Of a DNA stretch of 34,790 bases, positions 21,327 through 30,633 are shown one piece after another. Where the stretch lies: positions 1 to 34,790 of the forward strand of contig CAMXIK010000030.1 in NCBI GenBank assembly GCA_947243855.1, in the 5' to 3' direction. The first letter of the stretch is position 1. The number at the start of each line of letters is the position of its first letter. The notes under the pieces were generated by a model that had not been told where the DNA came from, ran no database searches, and worked only from the letters and a program-made list of their open reading frames with translations. Position numbers and translations under genes: made by a program. Origin of the DNA: an uncultured Lachnospiraceae bacterium. Its GTDB lineage: Bacteria; Bacillota; Clostridia; Lachnospirales; Lachnospiraceae.

Positions 21327-24300
21327 TCAGAGGAATATACTTGTCGGGCCGTCCTGCCTGCCTACGACAATGGTATTGGCATTCTCCGTCCCCAGCCTGA
21401 TCTCCGTCCCCAGCTTAAAGGAATAGAGAATCTGTTCCTTCACGGGTTTTGACCCGCTCTCCGAGGGATATCCCGCAAGCTGCTCCAAGGCCTCACTGTA
21501 ATAGATAAGCTGAGTCCGATACCGCTTCACCAGCTCCACCGGCGCAGACACAGCGTCGGTCTTGTAATCCAGCACTACAAAACCGTCCTCCTCCTCAAAA
21601 AACACGTCGATAATTCCCTGAATCAGCACCGTCTCCTCCGAAGGGAATCCCTCCCCCAGCCTGCTGGCGGGAAGCCCCATCACAAAGGGCTGTTCCTTAT
21701 GCAGTTTTCCCGCGCGGGCCGCTTCCGCCATGCGAAGGGCCGTCATGCTTGTCAGGAAAGCGGCGATTTTTTGAACCGACGCCGCCTCATAATATTCCTG
21801 CGAAAGCCGTCCCTCGTTAAGCATCTGCTCCATCTGTTCCCGCAAAAGAGCCTCCGCCGCCCCTCTGTCTGCATTGACCTCCTTGGTCAGTTTCTGGAAA
21901 TCAAACAGCTCCATCACCTTATGAAAGGCGCTTCCCCTCGTGGAACCGCTGACGCGCTCGTCGCCTTTTAAGAATTTCGGCAGATAAGGAACCGGCGGCT
22001 TCTCCTCGAAGAGCTTCGCGGAAAGCTCGTCTTTTTCACGCATTCCCGCCATCTTTAACTCCGATACGGTCGTCTTTGTATAGAGGTTTTTCAGACTTTC
22101 ATGCGGGTATTCATAGGCAAAGCGGTATGACAGCGTTGTCATAAGATTTTCGTCCACCGAGGCGCTTCCCGCCGCCGAAAGAAGCTTTCTCTTCGCTTCC
22201 ATCCCCGAAACAGCCTCTTCGATCTTTTGTTCCACCACATGATCCCATTCGGTCAATTTTACGAAAAAGCCCATGTTTTCCGCATAATCCGGGCCGCTTT
22301 TGTCCGCCTCCATCTCGCAGGCTTCATAAAAACCATCCAGACAGCGGTTGCCGGAAAGGGCGGATAACAGCAGGGTCAAAAAGCTGTCCTGTTCCAGAAG
22401 CGCCTCGTAGGAAAGCTGCTTTTTTCCTCGTCTCTGCATAGGAAGCAGGGAGACAGCCGTCTTTTCGGGATGTTTGACCAATCCGGTCATAATCAGCTTT
22501 TCCTCGGCTCTGGTCATGGCCACATAGAGGATTCTCAGTTCTTCCGCCAGATTGTCCCGTCTCAGCTTAACCGCTATGGCATTCTTTCTGAGGTTACTGC
22601 TCTTCACCCTCCCCGCATAGTCCACATAGTCCACGCCGATTCCCGCGTCCACATCCACTGCCAGAACCCCGCCTGTCTCTTTTTTGCGGAAGCTCTGGGC
22701 CAGTCCCGCCACAAAGCAGATCGGAAATTCCAGTCCTTTGCTCTTATGGATACTCATTATCCGCACGACGTCCGCGTTCTCATCCTGCACGACAGCCTCG
22801 CCGTAATCCACCTCGTACTTTTCCAACTGCTCCATATAACGCAGAAAATGATAGAGGCCGGAATAGCTGGTCTTCTCATAGTCCGCCGCTTTCACCAAGA
22901 GCATCTCCACATTGGCCCGCCGCCTGCCGCCCTCGGGACTAGCCGCCGCATGATGCAGATAACCGCTCTCCCGCAGGATTGTCTGCAATAGTTCATGAAC
23001 AGAAAGGTAGACGGAAAGCTCCCTGTATCTCGTCATTTTTCCGAGGAAATTTGTAATTTTTTCCTGTAGCTGCGGGGTAATCATCTGCCCCGCGCCGTCC
23101 GCCAGTCTCATGCGGCCGCAGGCCGAAAGCGCGTCGTAGAGGTATTTCTTCTTAGGAAAGGCCGCCCGCACCAGCGCGATCTCCTCCTCCGAGAAGCCGC
23201 CCAGATACGTGTGCAGTGTCCCATAAAGCGGAATATCCTGCAAAGGATTATCCAGAATCTGTAGAAAATGTAACAGCTCCTGTACCTCCGAAGCCGCGAA
23301 ATATCCGGTTCTTGCCGTCACGTGAACCGGAATCCCCTCCTCCTCCAGCACCCGCTTAAACGCCTCGTCCCAGCCGGACAGGGTGCGCAGTAAAATCACG
23401 ATATCGCTGTATCTTGGCCGCCGCAGCGTCCCCGTCTCCTTGTCCGTGACCTGAAATTCTTTGAGGAGCGTCTTAATCCGGGCGGCTATACCGTAGGCCT
23501 CCTGTTCCTTTGCCGAGAGTTCCGTCGAAGCCTTTTTCGATTCCTGCGCCGTTTCCGCCCCCGCCGCAGAATCCCCCTGCGCGGTCTGCTCTACGGGAAT
23601 TTTCTCCTCCCGAAACAGGAGAAGCTCCGTCATATTGGAGGCTTCCGCCAAAGGCTCCTCCTCTCTCTGGGGATAGGACGCGCCAAGGTGCAGGGCCGCA
23701 TTTTCATCATAGACAATGCCCCCCATTTCCTTTCCCATCACCCTCGTAAATACCGCGTTTACGCTGGTAAGCACTTCCTCACGGCTTCTGAAATTCTGGT
23801 GGAGATCGATGCGCATGGCATGATTCCCCGCCTGCCCATACGCCTCATGTTTTTCCAGAAACAGCTCCGGTCTCGCCAGACGGAACTTATAGATGCTCTG
23901 CTTCACATCCCCCACCATAAAACGATTATACTTACCCTGCGACTCCCCGCTGATACAGGAGAGCAGATACTCCTGTACCAAATTGCTATCCTGATACTCG
24001 TCGATCAAAATCTCATGAAAACGGCTTCGGTAATCCAGCGCGGTCTCCGTAGGCACATAGCTTCCCTCTTCCTCCCGCACAAGCACTTGCAGGGCAAAGT
24101 GTTCGATATCGTCAAAATCCAGAACATTTCTCTCCCGCTTCGCCTCGTCGAACGCTTCTTGAAAGGCCAGCGTCAAATCGATGAGCGCCGACACCGCCGC
24201 CTGACACCCCTCCATCTGTCTCTTTACCTGCTTTGACGATCCGCCAAAAAACTGTGTCCGCAGCCCCGAAAGCGCCTCCTTTACAGCATCCCGCAGTCCC

Positions 24301-25322
24301 TTCGCCGCCTCCCGCTTGACAGGGGAGACGGAAGCATCCCGCTTGGAGGGCAGCCTGTCAAACGACATCGCCGCAAACGCGCCGCAGAGAGCGTCGTAAC
24401 CGGAAGCCGCCGCCTGTGAAGCCGCCGTCGCGTCATCGGCCGCCGCCGCGCCTTCATCCGCCGCAAACGCATTCGTCCCCGCGCCGCAGGCATGCAGAAG
24501 TCTTTCCGTCATTTCCCTCTCTTTCTCTAAAAGAGGCCCGTAAAAATACGGCCCGTCCGGCTCCTCGCACAGACGCTCCGCGGCCGCCAGCTTTTCCACG
24601 CAGCCCGAAAGCACGAACCGCACATGCTCCATAAACACCGCCGCCCATGGCAGACTGAGGATATCCGCTTCTAAACGATCTCCTGCCCCGGACTGCGCGC
24701 TGACTGCTGTCCCTGCCGCTGTCTGATAATCCTGTTTCCGCTCTACAAGCCACTTCTCGGGAAAGGGCATACTCATGGCAAAGTCATAGAGCTTCAACAC
24801 CTCTTTCTCCACGGCCTCGTCCCTGCTGCCCACGCTGAAATATTCCATACAATTCAGGAAGGCTGGCTCTTCCTTTGCATAGGCGTCCTCAATCACGCGG
24901 GCCAGCACATCCGCGCGCAACAGCTTCATTTCCCCCTCCTCCGCAATCCGGAACCCGGGGTCAAGCCCGATGGTGTGGAACTGGTTGCGCAGGATAAACA
25001 GGCAGAAGCTGTCTATCGTCGTGATCTGGGCGTTGTATAACAGCGTGGTCTGCCGCTGTAAGTGTTCGTTTTCGGGGTCAAGGGTCAGTCTCTCGTTCAG
25101 GGCGCGGCTGATCTTCTCCCGCATCTGAGCCGCCGCCGCGTTGGTGAACGTCACCACAAGAAGCCTGTCTATATCGACTGGCTGTTCTTTCCCGCAAACC
25201 ATCTCCACAATCCGCTCCACCAAAACCGCGGTCTTGCCGGAACCGGCCGCCGCAGAGACCAAAAGATTGCAGCCGCGCTGTTCGATCACTTGTCGTTGTG
25301 TTTCTGTAAATGTGATTCCCAT
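21327..25322 (-). CDS. addA: AddA, helicase-nuclease subunit of AddAB
   Basis: 1331 residues, slightly longer than the usual 1200-1250. UvrD-like helicase: Walker A SAAAGSGKT at 23-31, LIDEYQDSN (Walker B), VGDVKQSIYKFRLA, SIHKSKGLEFP, and AMTRAEEKLI. The C-terminal RecB-type nuclease shows IIDVFFEEEDGFVVLDYKTD. With AddB it processes double-strand breaks for RecA loading. The extra length includes an Ala/Asp-rich insert near residue 290-310 (AADEGAAAADDATAASQAAA), probably a loop. Start ATG 25322 gives the standard N-terminus (ITFTETQRQVIEQRG); the frame to 25364 overlaps addB. Twenty-nine bases after addB. Confidence 0.97.
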   Translation of the reverse strand: MGITFTETQRQVIEQRGCNLLVSAAAGSGKTAVLVERIVEMVCGKEQPVDIDRLLVVTFTNAAAAQMREKISRALNERLTLDPENEHLQRQTTLLYNAQITTIDSFCLFILRNQFHTIGLDPGFRIAEEGEMKLLRADVLARVIEDAYAKEEPAFLNCMEYFSVGSRDEAVEKEVLKLYDFAMSMPFPEKWLVERKQDYQTAAGTAVSAQSGAGDRLEADILSLPWAAVFMEHVRFVLSGCVEKLAAAERLCEEPDGPYFYGPLLEKEREMTERLLHACGAGTNAFAADEGAAAADDATAASQAAASGYDALCGAFAAMSFDRLPSKRDASVSPVKREAAKGLRDAVKEALSGLRTQFFGGSSKQVKRQMEGCQAAVSALIDLTLAFQEAFDEAKRERNVLDFDDIEHFALQVLVREEEGSYVPTETALDYRSRFHEILIDEYQDSNLVQEYLLSCISGESQGKYNRFMVGDVKQSIYKFRLARPELFLEKHEAYGQAGNHAMRIDLHQNFRSREEVLTSVNAVFTRVMGKEMGGIVYDENAALHLGASYPQREEEPLAEASNMTELLLFREEKIPVEQTAQGDSAAGAETAQESKKASTELSAKEQEAYGIAARIKTLLKEFQVTDKETGTLRRPRYSDIVILLRTLSGWDEAFKRVLEEEGIPVHVTARTGYFAASEVQELLHFLQILDNPLQDIPLYGTLHTYLGGFSEEEIALVRAAFPKKKYLYDALSACGRMRLADGAGQMITPQLQEKITNFLGKMTRYRELSVYLSVHELLQTILRESGYLHHAAASPEGGRRRANVEMLLVKAADYEKTSYSGLYHFLRYMEQLEKYEVDYGEAVVQDENADVVRIMSIHKSKGLEFPICFVAGLAQSFRKKETGGVLAVDVDAGIGVDYVDYAGRVKSSNLRKNAIAVKLRRDNLAEELRILYVAMTRAEEKLIMTGLVKHPEKTAVSLLPMQRRGKKQLSYEALLEQDSFLTLLLSALSGNRCLDGFYEACEMEADKSGPDYAENMGFFVKLTEWDHVVEQKIEEAVSGMEAKRKLLSAAGSASVDENLMTTLSYRFAYEYPHESLKNLYTKTTVSELKMAGMREKDELSAKLFEEKPPVPYLPKFLKGDERVSGSTRGSAFHKVMELFDFQKLTKEVNADRGAAEALLREQMEQMLNEGRLSQEYYEAASVQKIAAFLTSMTALRMAEAARAGKLHKEQPFVMGLPASRLGEGFPSEETVLIQGIIDVFFEEEDGFVVLDYKTDAVSAPVELVKRYRTQLIYYSEALEQLAGYPSESGSKPVKEQILYSFKLGTEIRLGTENANTIVVGRQDGPTSIFL

Positions 25323-25351
25323 AAATAATGTCCTGTCCCTTTTGCAGAATC

Positions 25352-28300
25352 TTAAATCCCACACGCTTCCTCGCGAATCCGCTCCAACGCTTCCTCCGCT
25401 TTCAGCTTTTCCAGTTTTCGCGGCCGATACCCCTGCGTCCCGTCGGAAAATCCGCAGACACTCTTGTAAACGCAGTATGTACAGGCCTTTTCCGAGCCTA
25501 ATTCGCAGGGATTGACCGATATAGTTCCATCCAGAATCTCTCTGCCGAGACTGCGGATCTTATGGTTTACATAATTTGAAACTGTCCGCATATCCTCTTC
25601 CGATATGACACTCGATACCGCAGAGAAATTTCCATCCTTTTTCCGCTCTATCGGTAAAATATCGGACTTATCCGTAAAGTCTGTATCCAACATTCTGACA
25701 GCTTCGTCGTTTTTATTGACTATTCCGGTCATCTTTAATTCCTGCAAAATCTTGGCGTTGACCTCCTCCGGCGTGAGATTTTCCCCCTCCACCATAGGGT
25801 CCGTCACCCGATAGTAGAGCATGGCCGCCGGAACCGCTTCCTTACCGGGATGATTTTTCTGCGCCAGCTCCACCGCCGCGTTCATATATACCACCAACTG
25901 TAGCTGCAGCCCATAATAGAGCGCCGCCAGATCAAACCGCCGCTGTCCCGACTTATAGTCAATGACCTTCACATACACCCGGTCTTCGGTCTCGGCCACG
26001 TCTACCCGGTCGATCCTGCCCCGCAGACGCATTTTCTCATTTTCTCCCAGCGCAATATTCAGGGAATCGAGATTTTCCAACACATCAAAGGAAACCTCAA
26101 AGGCCTCGGGCAGAAACTGTCCCTTTTGCAGTTGGATTTGCAGCGTCCGCACGGTGCGGTTCATGATCCGCTCAATCCGTTTTAACAAATGCCTGTTTCT
26201 GGCGTTGCTGTAGAGAATGGTCTCCCCGTAGGCAGCGGCGCAGGCTTCCAGCGCTTCCGCCAACAGGCGGCTTCCCTCCGTCTCCGGAAAGTCAAACCAC
26301 GTATAGCCGCTCCCCGCCAGTTTCTCCGAAAAGCATTCCAATACGCTGTGGAACAGATTTCCCATATCCACCGCTTCAAAACTATATTCTCCCCGCTCCT
26401 GCAGACGCAGGCCATATTGCAGAAAATGAGCGTAAGCGCAGGCCGCATATTTTTCCAGACGGCTCACGCTGTTTAACAGGGACGCGCCGTAAAGGGCCGC
26501 CGCCACCGTCTTAGACAAAGGCCCGTCTTTTTGCCCTGCAAAGGCCGTCTCTATCAAGTCCGTAATCTGTTCCCGATACTGTAGGTTCTCATCATAGCAG
26601 CGGTAAAAGGTGTAAAGCGTTTTCTCCTCCTCCGCATCCAGCCGCCCTGCCGCATACTCCCGCAGAATATCCGAAAAAAAGCCCACGCCGTCCGCGCCGC
26701 TTACAATCTGTTCCCCTGCCGGTTCCCGCTCCGGCATTTCCAAACGAAGCGCGGGGAACAGCCCCCTTACCAGATCCACCAGATACGCAGGACGAAGCGC
26801 CCTGCCGTCCTCCCCCACTCTGGCGTAAGAAAGGGTAAGCGTCTCCGAGGGCTTCGTCATATTTAGATATAGATAAAGCCGCTGAATATACATCTGTTCC
26901 CTCGGGGACGGCGCAAGCTCAATCTCCGATTCCCGTAAAAACTCCCTGTCAAGATCAGAAATGATGCCGCCGCCAGAGCTTTTGGGAATGTTGCCGTCGT
27001 TCACGCCGAGGAAGAAGAGGGCTTTCACCTGTTTGAGCCTCGTTCTCTCAATATCCCCCACCAAAACCCGGTCCACATTCTGGGGAATCGTCCCGACTGT
27101 GATCTCCATAAGCCCAGAATCCAAAATGTCCGCAAACTCCTTTAACGTCATTTCTTCCCCCGCAAGCAGTCCTTCCATCTGGTCTAACAAATCGATCACC
27201 AACGGATAAATCTGCCCGTACTCCTTGGCTCTGGACAGATCGCCCCTCTCCTGAAACATGCTTTCAAAAGCGGATAATTTCTGCTGAATTTCATTGTTCA
27301 CCACAAAGTCATAGAGCGCGCGCACCATATCGTCCGCCCGTTTTAGCGGAACCAAAAAAGGCGCAAGCTGTTCTAGTAAGCGGGCACGCATGGCATTGCA
27401 GGCTTCCAGAGACGCCAAAGAAACCTCCTCCCCTTCCGGGTCTTCCTCCCGATAGGTGAAGGCTTCGCTCCAATGACGACGGCCCCTGATGCCGAAGCGG
27501 CGGACGTAATTTTCCAGCCTGTCCACTTCTTCCAGCGCAAACCCGGCTAACCCTGTGCGCAGATAATGAAAGACCGCGTCAAAACTGAAATCCTGCAAGA
27601 CAATCTGTAGTGCGCTCCGCAGATAAGACGCAAACGGGTTTCCCAAAATTCCCCTAGTGTGATCCACATAGACGGGAATGTCAAACCGGGCGAACACTTC
27701 CTCCACATCTTTGCCGTAGACTTCCATATTGCCAGTCACCACAGCGATATCGCGGTAGCACAGTTCCTTGGATTCCAAAAGCAGTCTGCGGATCGCAATG
27801 CAGGTCTGCCGCAGCTCCTGCGCTGGCGTCGACGCCTCAAAAAGACGGATGTTTGTTACCCCGCCCTCATAAACGCAGGGCGGATAACGAAACAGGTTTT
27901 GCTCCAAATGGGCCAATTCGGGATTCTTTGCAAAACGGGGCGGCCTTCCCCCGTCTTTTTCTCCGCACCAGACGGCTTCCTCCTCTGGAATTCCAGCCTC
28001 CTTCGCCAGTCTGCCAAGCGCCGCTACCGTCTTCTGGCTCAGATAAAAGAGTTTCTGCTCGCCCTCCGTCACATAGGGATTCTCCCGCCCGTCCATGGTC
28101 AGCGTGACAATCACTTTCTCCGAAAGCCGCATCAAATCCAAAATCACCTTATTCTGGATCGGGGTAAAACCCGTAAACCCATCGAAGGCAATCACACTGC
28201 CCTTCACAATTTCGGATTTAGGCAGCGCCGCCCGCAGTCTGTCCAGCGTGCCCTCCGTTGTGATAAAGCGGCCCTCTATGTACGCATGAAAAGCCTTGTA

Positions 28301-28786
28301 TAAAAATTGTAAGTCTCTTAATTTATAACAGAGCACGCCCCGCTCCTTCGCATAGGAGATCAGCGCGTCCAGCTCCTTCTCTCCCACGCCGTACTGCATA
28401 AACTCGGAAAGGGCCGATTTCACCTCATGGATATAGCCGATTTTTTGCAGATGGCTTCCGAGAACCGTGAGCTTTTCCCGCTCCTTTCCCGCCACCTTAC
28501 GCAATACCAGACTCTTTCCCGTATCGTCCAGAATCGGCAGGTCTTCTCCTCCCACCTCTTCAATGACCCGATGAGTCAATCGCCCAAAGCTCAACACGTC
28601 GATGTTCATAATCGCATGGCGGGGATGTTCCACCACCAGATCCATCTGGGTCTGCATGGTAAACTGATCCGGCACGATAAGCAGATAGTTCTTCTCAGGG
28701 TGCCGGATAGATTCTTCTATAATCGTTTCATGTAATTTTTTGCTCTTGCCGGCGCCCGAAGCGCCGAAATAAAATTGTAGGGACAT
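25352..28786 (-). CDS. addB: AddB, nuclease subunit of AddAB
   Basis: 1144 residues, normal length. N-terminal P-loop GASGAGKS at 8-15, an inactive-type helicase core, and a C-terminal nuclease with GRIDRVDV and VIDYKSGQ. The four cysteines of the Fe-S clasp are present: one in SRLEKYAACAYAHF and the group C1102, C1105, C1111 (ACTYCVYKSVC), as in Bacillus subtilis AddB. Located 29 bases after metI, so transcription from the metNI promoter could read into it; I found no separate promoter in that gap. Start ATG 28786 is weakly supported by a GGAA-type site, but the N-terminus MSLQFYFGASGAGKS is as expected. Confidence 0.97.
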   Translation of the reverse strand: MSLQFYFGASGAGKSKKLHETIIEESIRHPEKNYLLIVPDQFTMQTQMDLVVEHPRHAIMNIDVLSFGRLTHRVIEEVGGEDLPILDDTGKSLVLRKVAGKEREKLTVLGSHLQKIGYIHEVKSALSEFMQYGVGEKELDALISYAKERGVLCYKLRDLQFLYKAFHAYIEGRFITTEGTLDRLRAALPKSEIVKGSVIAFDGFTGFTPIQNKVILDLMRLSEKVIVTLTMDGRENPYVTEGEQKLFYLSQKTVAALGRLAKEAGIPEEEAVWCGEKDGGRPPRFAKNPELAHLEQNLFRYPPCVYEGGVTNIRLFEASTPAQELRQTCIAIRRLLLESKELCYRDIAVVTGNMEVYGKDVEEVFARFDIPVYVDHTRGILGNPFASYLRSALQIVLQDFSFDAVFHYLRTGLAGFALEEVDRLENYVRRFGIRGRRHWSEAFTYREEDPEGEEVSLASLEACNAMRARLLEQLAPFLVPLKRADDMVRALYDFVVNNEIQQKLSAFESMFQERGDLSRAKEYGQIYPLVIDLLDQMEGLLAGEEMTLKEFADILDSGLMEITVGTIPQNVDRVLVGDIERTRLKQVKALFFLGVNDGNIPKSSGGGIISDLDREFLRESEIELAPSPREQMYIQRLYLYLNMTKPSETLTLSYARVGEDGRALRPAYLVDLVRGLFPALRLEMPEREPAGEQIVSGADGVGFFSDILREYAAGRLDAEEEKTLYTFYRCYDENLQYREQITDLIETAFAGQKDGPLSKTVAAALYGASLLNSVSRLEKYAACAYAHFLQYGLRLQERGEYSFEAVDMGNLFHSVLECFSEKLAGSGYTWFDFPETEGSRLLAEALEACAAAYGETILYSNARNRHLLKRIERIMNRTVRTLQIQLQKGQFLPEAFEVSFDVLENLDSLNIALGENEKMRLRGRIDRVDVAETEDRVYVKVIDYKSGQRRFDLAALYYGLQLQLVVYMNAAVELAQKNHPGKEAVPAAMLYYRVTDPMVEGENLTPEEVNAKILQELKMTGIVNKNDEAVRMLDTDFTDKSDILPIERKKDGNFSAVSSVISEEDMRTVSNYVNHKIRSLGREILDGTISVNPCELGSEKACTYCVYKSVCGFSDGTQGYRPRKLEKLKAEEALERIREEACGI

Positions 28787-28815
28787 TCTTTTTCCATTCC
28801 GAAGCGCCCGCGCGG

Positions 28816-29475
28816 CTACTTCCTCTTATCCAGCTTCGCAGACAGGCGCATTCCCAGCGTCTGGAATATCTGTACCAATATCACCAAAAGCACCACCGAG
28901 ACAATCATAATTAACGTCTCGTAACGGTAATAGCCGTAGCGCATAGCGATATCGCCCAAGCCGCCGCCGCCGACCACGCCCGCCATAGCGGAATAGCCGA
29001 GAATCGTGCCAATGGCAATCGTCACACCCACCAAAATGGAAGTTCTGGCCTCCACCAGAAGCACCTTCCAGATAATGGTAAAGGTATCCGCGCCCATGCT
29101 CTGCGCCGCCTCCACCACGCCGTGGTCTACCTCTTTAATCGAAGACTCGATCATACGGCCGATAAAGGGAGCCGCCGCCAGTGTAAGCGGTACGACGGTA
29201 GCCGCCGATCCCGTTGTTTTCCCCACAATCGCTCTCGTAATGGGCATCACCAGAATCAACAGAATCAAAAACGGAATGCTCCGCATAATATTGGCGATCA
29301 CGTCAAGCGCTTTATAGATAACAGCATTGGGCCTGATCCCCGTTTTGTCCGTCACCGCCAGCACAATGCCCCACGGAAGTCCGAGCAGATAGCCGAAAAA
29401 GGTTGACAACAAGGTCATCAGTAGCGTGTCGCGCACGCCCTCCAGCATCATCAGCGTCAAATCGCTAGTCCACAT
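28816..29475 (-). CDS. metI: Methionine ABC transporter permease MetI
   Basis: 219-residue inner-membrane permease with five TM helices. Landmarks of MetI: ETLLMTLLSTFFGYLLGLPWGI-like start (here GVRDTLLMTLLSTFF), NIMRSIPFLILLI, the EAA coupling loop VVEAAQSMGADTFTIIWKVLLVEA, and GYSAMAGVVGGGGLGDIAMRYGY. Start ATG 29475 has AGGAGG nine bases upstream and overlaps the end of metN by 11 bases. Works with MetN to import methionine when supplied with a MetQ binding protein, which is not encoded in this window. Confidence 0.95.
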   Translation of the reverse strand: MWTSDLTLMMLEGVRDTLLMTLLSTFFGYLLGLPWGIVLAVTDKTGIRPNAVIYKALDVIANIMRSIPFLILLILVMPITRAIVGKTTGSAATVVPLTLAAAPFIGRMIESSIKEVDHGVVEAAQSMGADTFTIIWKVLLVEARTSILVGVTIAIGTILGYSAMAGVVGGGGLGDIAMRYGYYRYETLIMIVSVVLLVILVQIFQTLGMRLSAKLDKRK

Positions 29476-30502
29476 AGCCGTTCACCTCCTCCACAGCCAG
29501 ACCTCTCTCAGTCAGGTATGCTTTCATCTCCTCCTGCACCTCCCGGTCATCGGGAAGGCTCAAAATCATTTCGCCTCTGGCAATGCCCTCCACATTCTTC
29601 GTGTCGGCCCGCAGAATATTGATGGGCTGCCCAAACCGCAGCACCATATTGGCGATCACCGGCTCGAAGGACGAATTCACAGAAAAAACAATGCGAATAC
29701 AGCATTTGCCCTTCATCAGTTCCCTCTGGCGGTCTTCCAATGTACGGCGGTCCGTGCTGTTTCCCTTTAAGATCAGCTCTTTCGCCTCCGGCGTCTTCGG
29801 ATGGGCAAAAATATCGGAAACCCGTCCCTGCTCGACCAAATGTCCCTCGCCGATAATCGCCACATGGGAACAGATCTCTCTCACCACCGACATTTCATGG
29901 GTAATGATCACTATGGTAATGCCGTAATTTTTATTGATATCCTGTAACAGCCGTAAAATGGACTGGGTTGTGCGCGGGTCAAGCGCGCTCGTGGCCTCGT
30001 CGCAAAGCAGAATCTTCGGATTCGCCGCAAGCGCTCTGGCGATCGCCACCCTCTGCTTTTGTCCGCCGGAAAGCTGGGACGGGTAAGCCAAAGCCTTCTC
30101 GGATAGCTCCACAATCTCCAAAAGCTCCTCCGCCCGCTTTCTCGCCTCTTTTTTCTTCATGCCGCCTGTCACCAACGGGAAGCAAACGTTGTCTATCACA
30201 TTCTTCTGCATCAGCAGATTAAAATGCTGGAAAATCATCGAGATATCCCTGCGGATTTCCCGAAGCTGCTTCTCCGTAAGCGCCCCAAGTTCCCTGCCCT
30301 CAACCTCCACCGTGCCGGAAGTGGGCCTTTCCAGATAGTTTAAGCACCGTACCAGCGTGCTCTTGCCCGCTCCCGACATGCCGATAATACCGTAGATATC
30401 TCCAGCCTGAATGGACAGGGAGATATTTTGTAAAGCTTCCACCTTGCCGTCGTCAGTTTCAAAGGTTTTGCTTAGATTCTGCACCTCAATGATTCCATTC
30501 AT
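29465..30502 (-). CDS. metN: Methionine ABC transporter ATPase MetN
   Basis: 345 residues from ATG 30502, which has AAGGAT six bases upstream; the longer frame to 30622 crosses the promoter and is rejected. Walker A GMSGAGKST at 41-49, signature LSGGQKQR, Walker B ILLCDEATSALD. The C-terminal NIL domain (about 265-340, from CCIRIVFSVNSSFEPV on) is the ACT-like methionine sensor that lets internal methionine shut off transport. It energises MetI. The gene is read from the divergent region shared with the glycosyltransferase at 30634. Confidence 0.95.
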   Translation of the reverse strand: MNGIIEVQNLSKTFETDDGKVEALQNISLSIQAGDIYGIIGMSGAGKSTLVRCLNYLERPTSGTVEVEGRELGALTEKQLREIRRDISMIFQHFNLLMQKNVIDNVCFPLVTGGMKKKEARKRAEELLEIVELSEKALAYPSQLSGGQKQRVAIARALAANPKILLCDEATSALDPRTTQSILRLLQDINKNYGITIVIITHEMSVVREICSHVAIIGEGHLVEQGRVSDIFAHPKTPEAKELILKGNSTDRRTLEDRQRELMKGKCCIRIVFSVNSSFEPVIANMVLRFGQPINILRADTKNVEGIARGEMILSLPDDREVQEEMKAYLTERGLAVEEVNGYVD

Positions 30503-30535
30503 TTTTTTATCCTTTCCGTACCACTTTTTCTCCAA

Positions 30536-30569
30536 CGTTAAGTATAGTATGAACTTAACGAAATAGCAA
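30536..30569 (-). promoter_or_regulatory. metNI promoter with a perfect operator dyad
   Basis: Minus strand TTGCTA (30564-30569), 17 bases, TATACT (30541-30546). CGTTAAGT-N9-ACTTAACG (30536-30543 and 30553-30560) is a perfect 8-base inverted repeat straddling the -10. Only about 38 bases lie between the -10 and the ATG, which leaves no room for a SAM riboswitch or T-box. Control by a repressor at this dyad is the simplest reading. Confidence 0.75.
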
Positions 30570-30572
30570 GGT

Positions 30573-30600
30573 TTGCACGCGACCATAAATATGATAAACT
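30573..30600 (+). promoter_or_regulatory. Promoter of the CgeB-like glycosyltransferase gene
   Basis: TTGCAC (30573-30578), 16 bases, TAAACT (30595-30600), then a 33-base leader with AAGGAG five bases before ATG 30634. Divergent from the metN promoter. Confidence 0.5.
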
Positions 30601-30633
30601 GATTACACGGGGAAACACCCAAAAGGAGAACTC

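Noticed and set aside
23510..24634. Several Pro/Arg-rich frames on both strands inside addA
   Set aside because: Products of GC-rich codons in other frames of the AddA insert; no motif.
28787..28815. Separate promoter for addB
   Set aside because: Only 29 bases separate it from metI, and no promoter elements are seen; one inside metI cannot be excluded.
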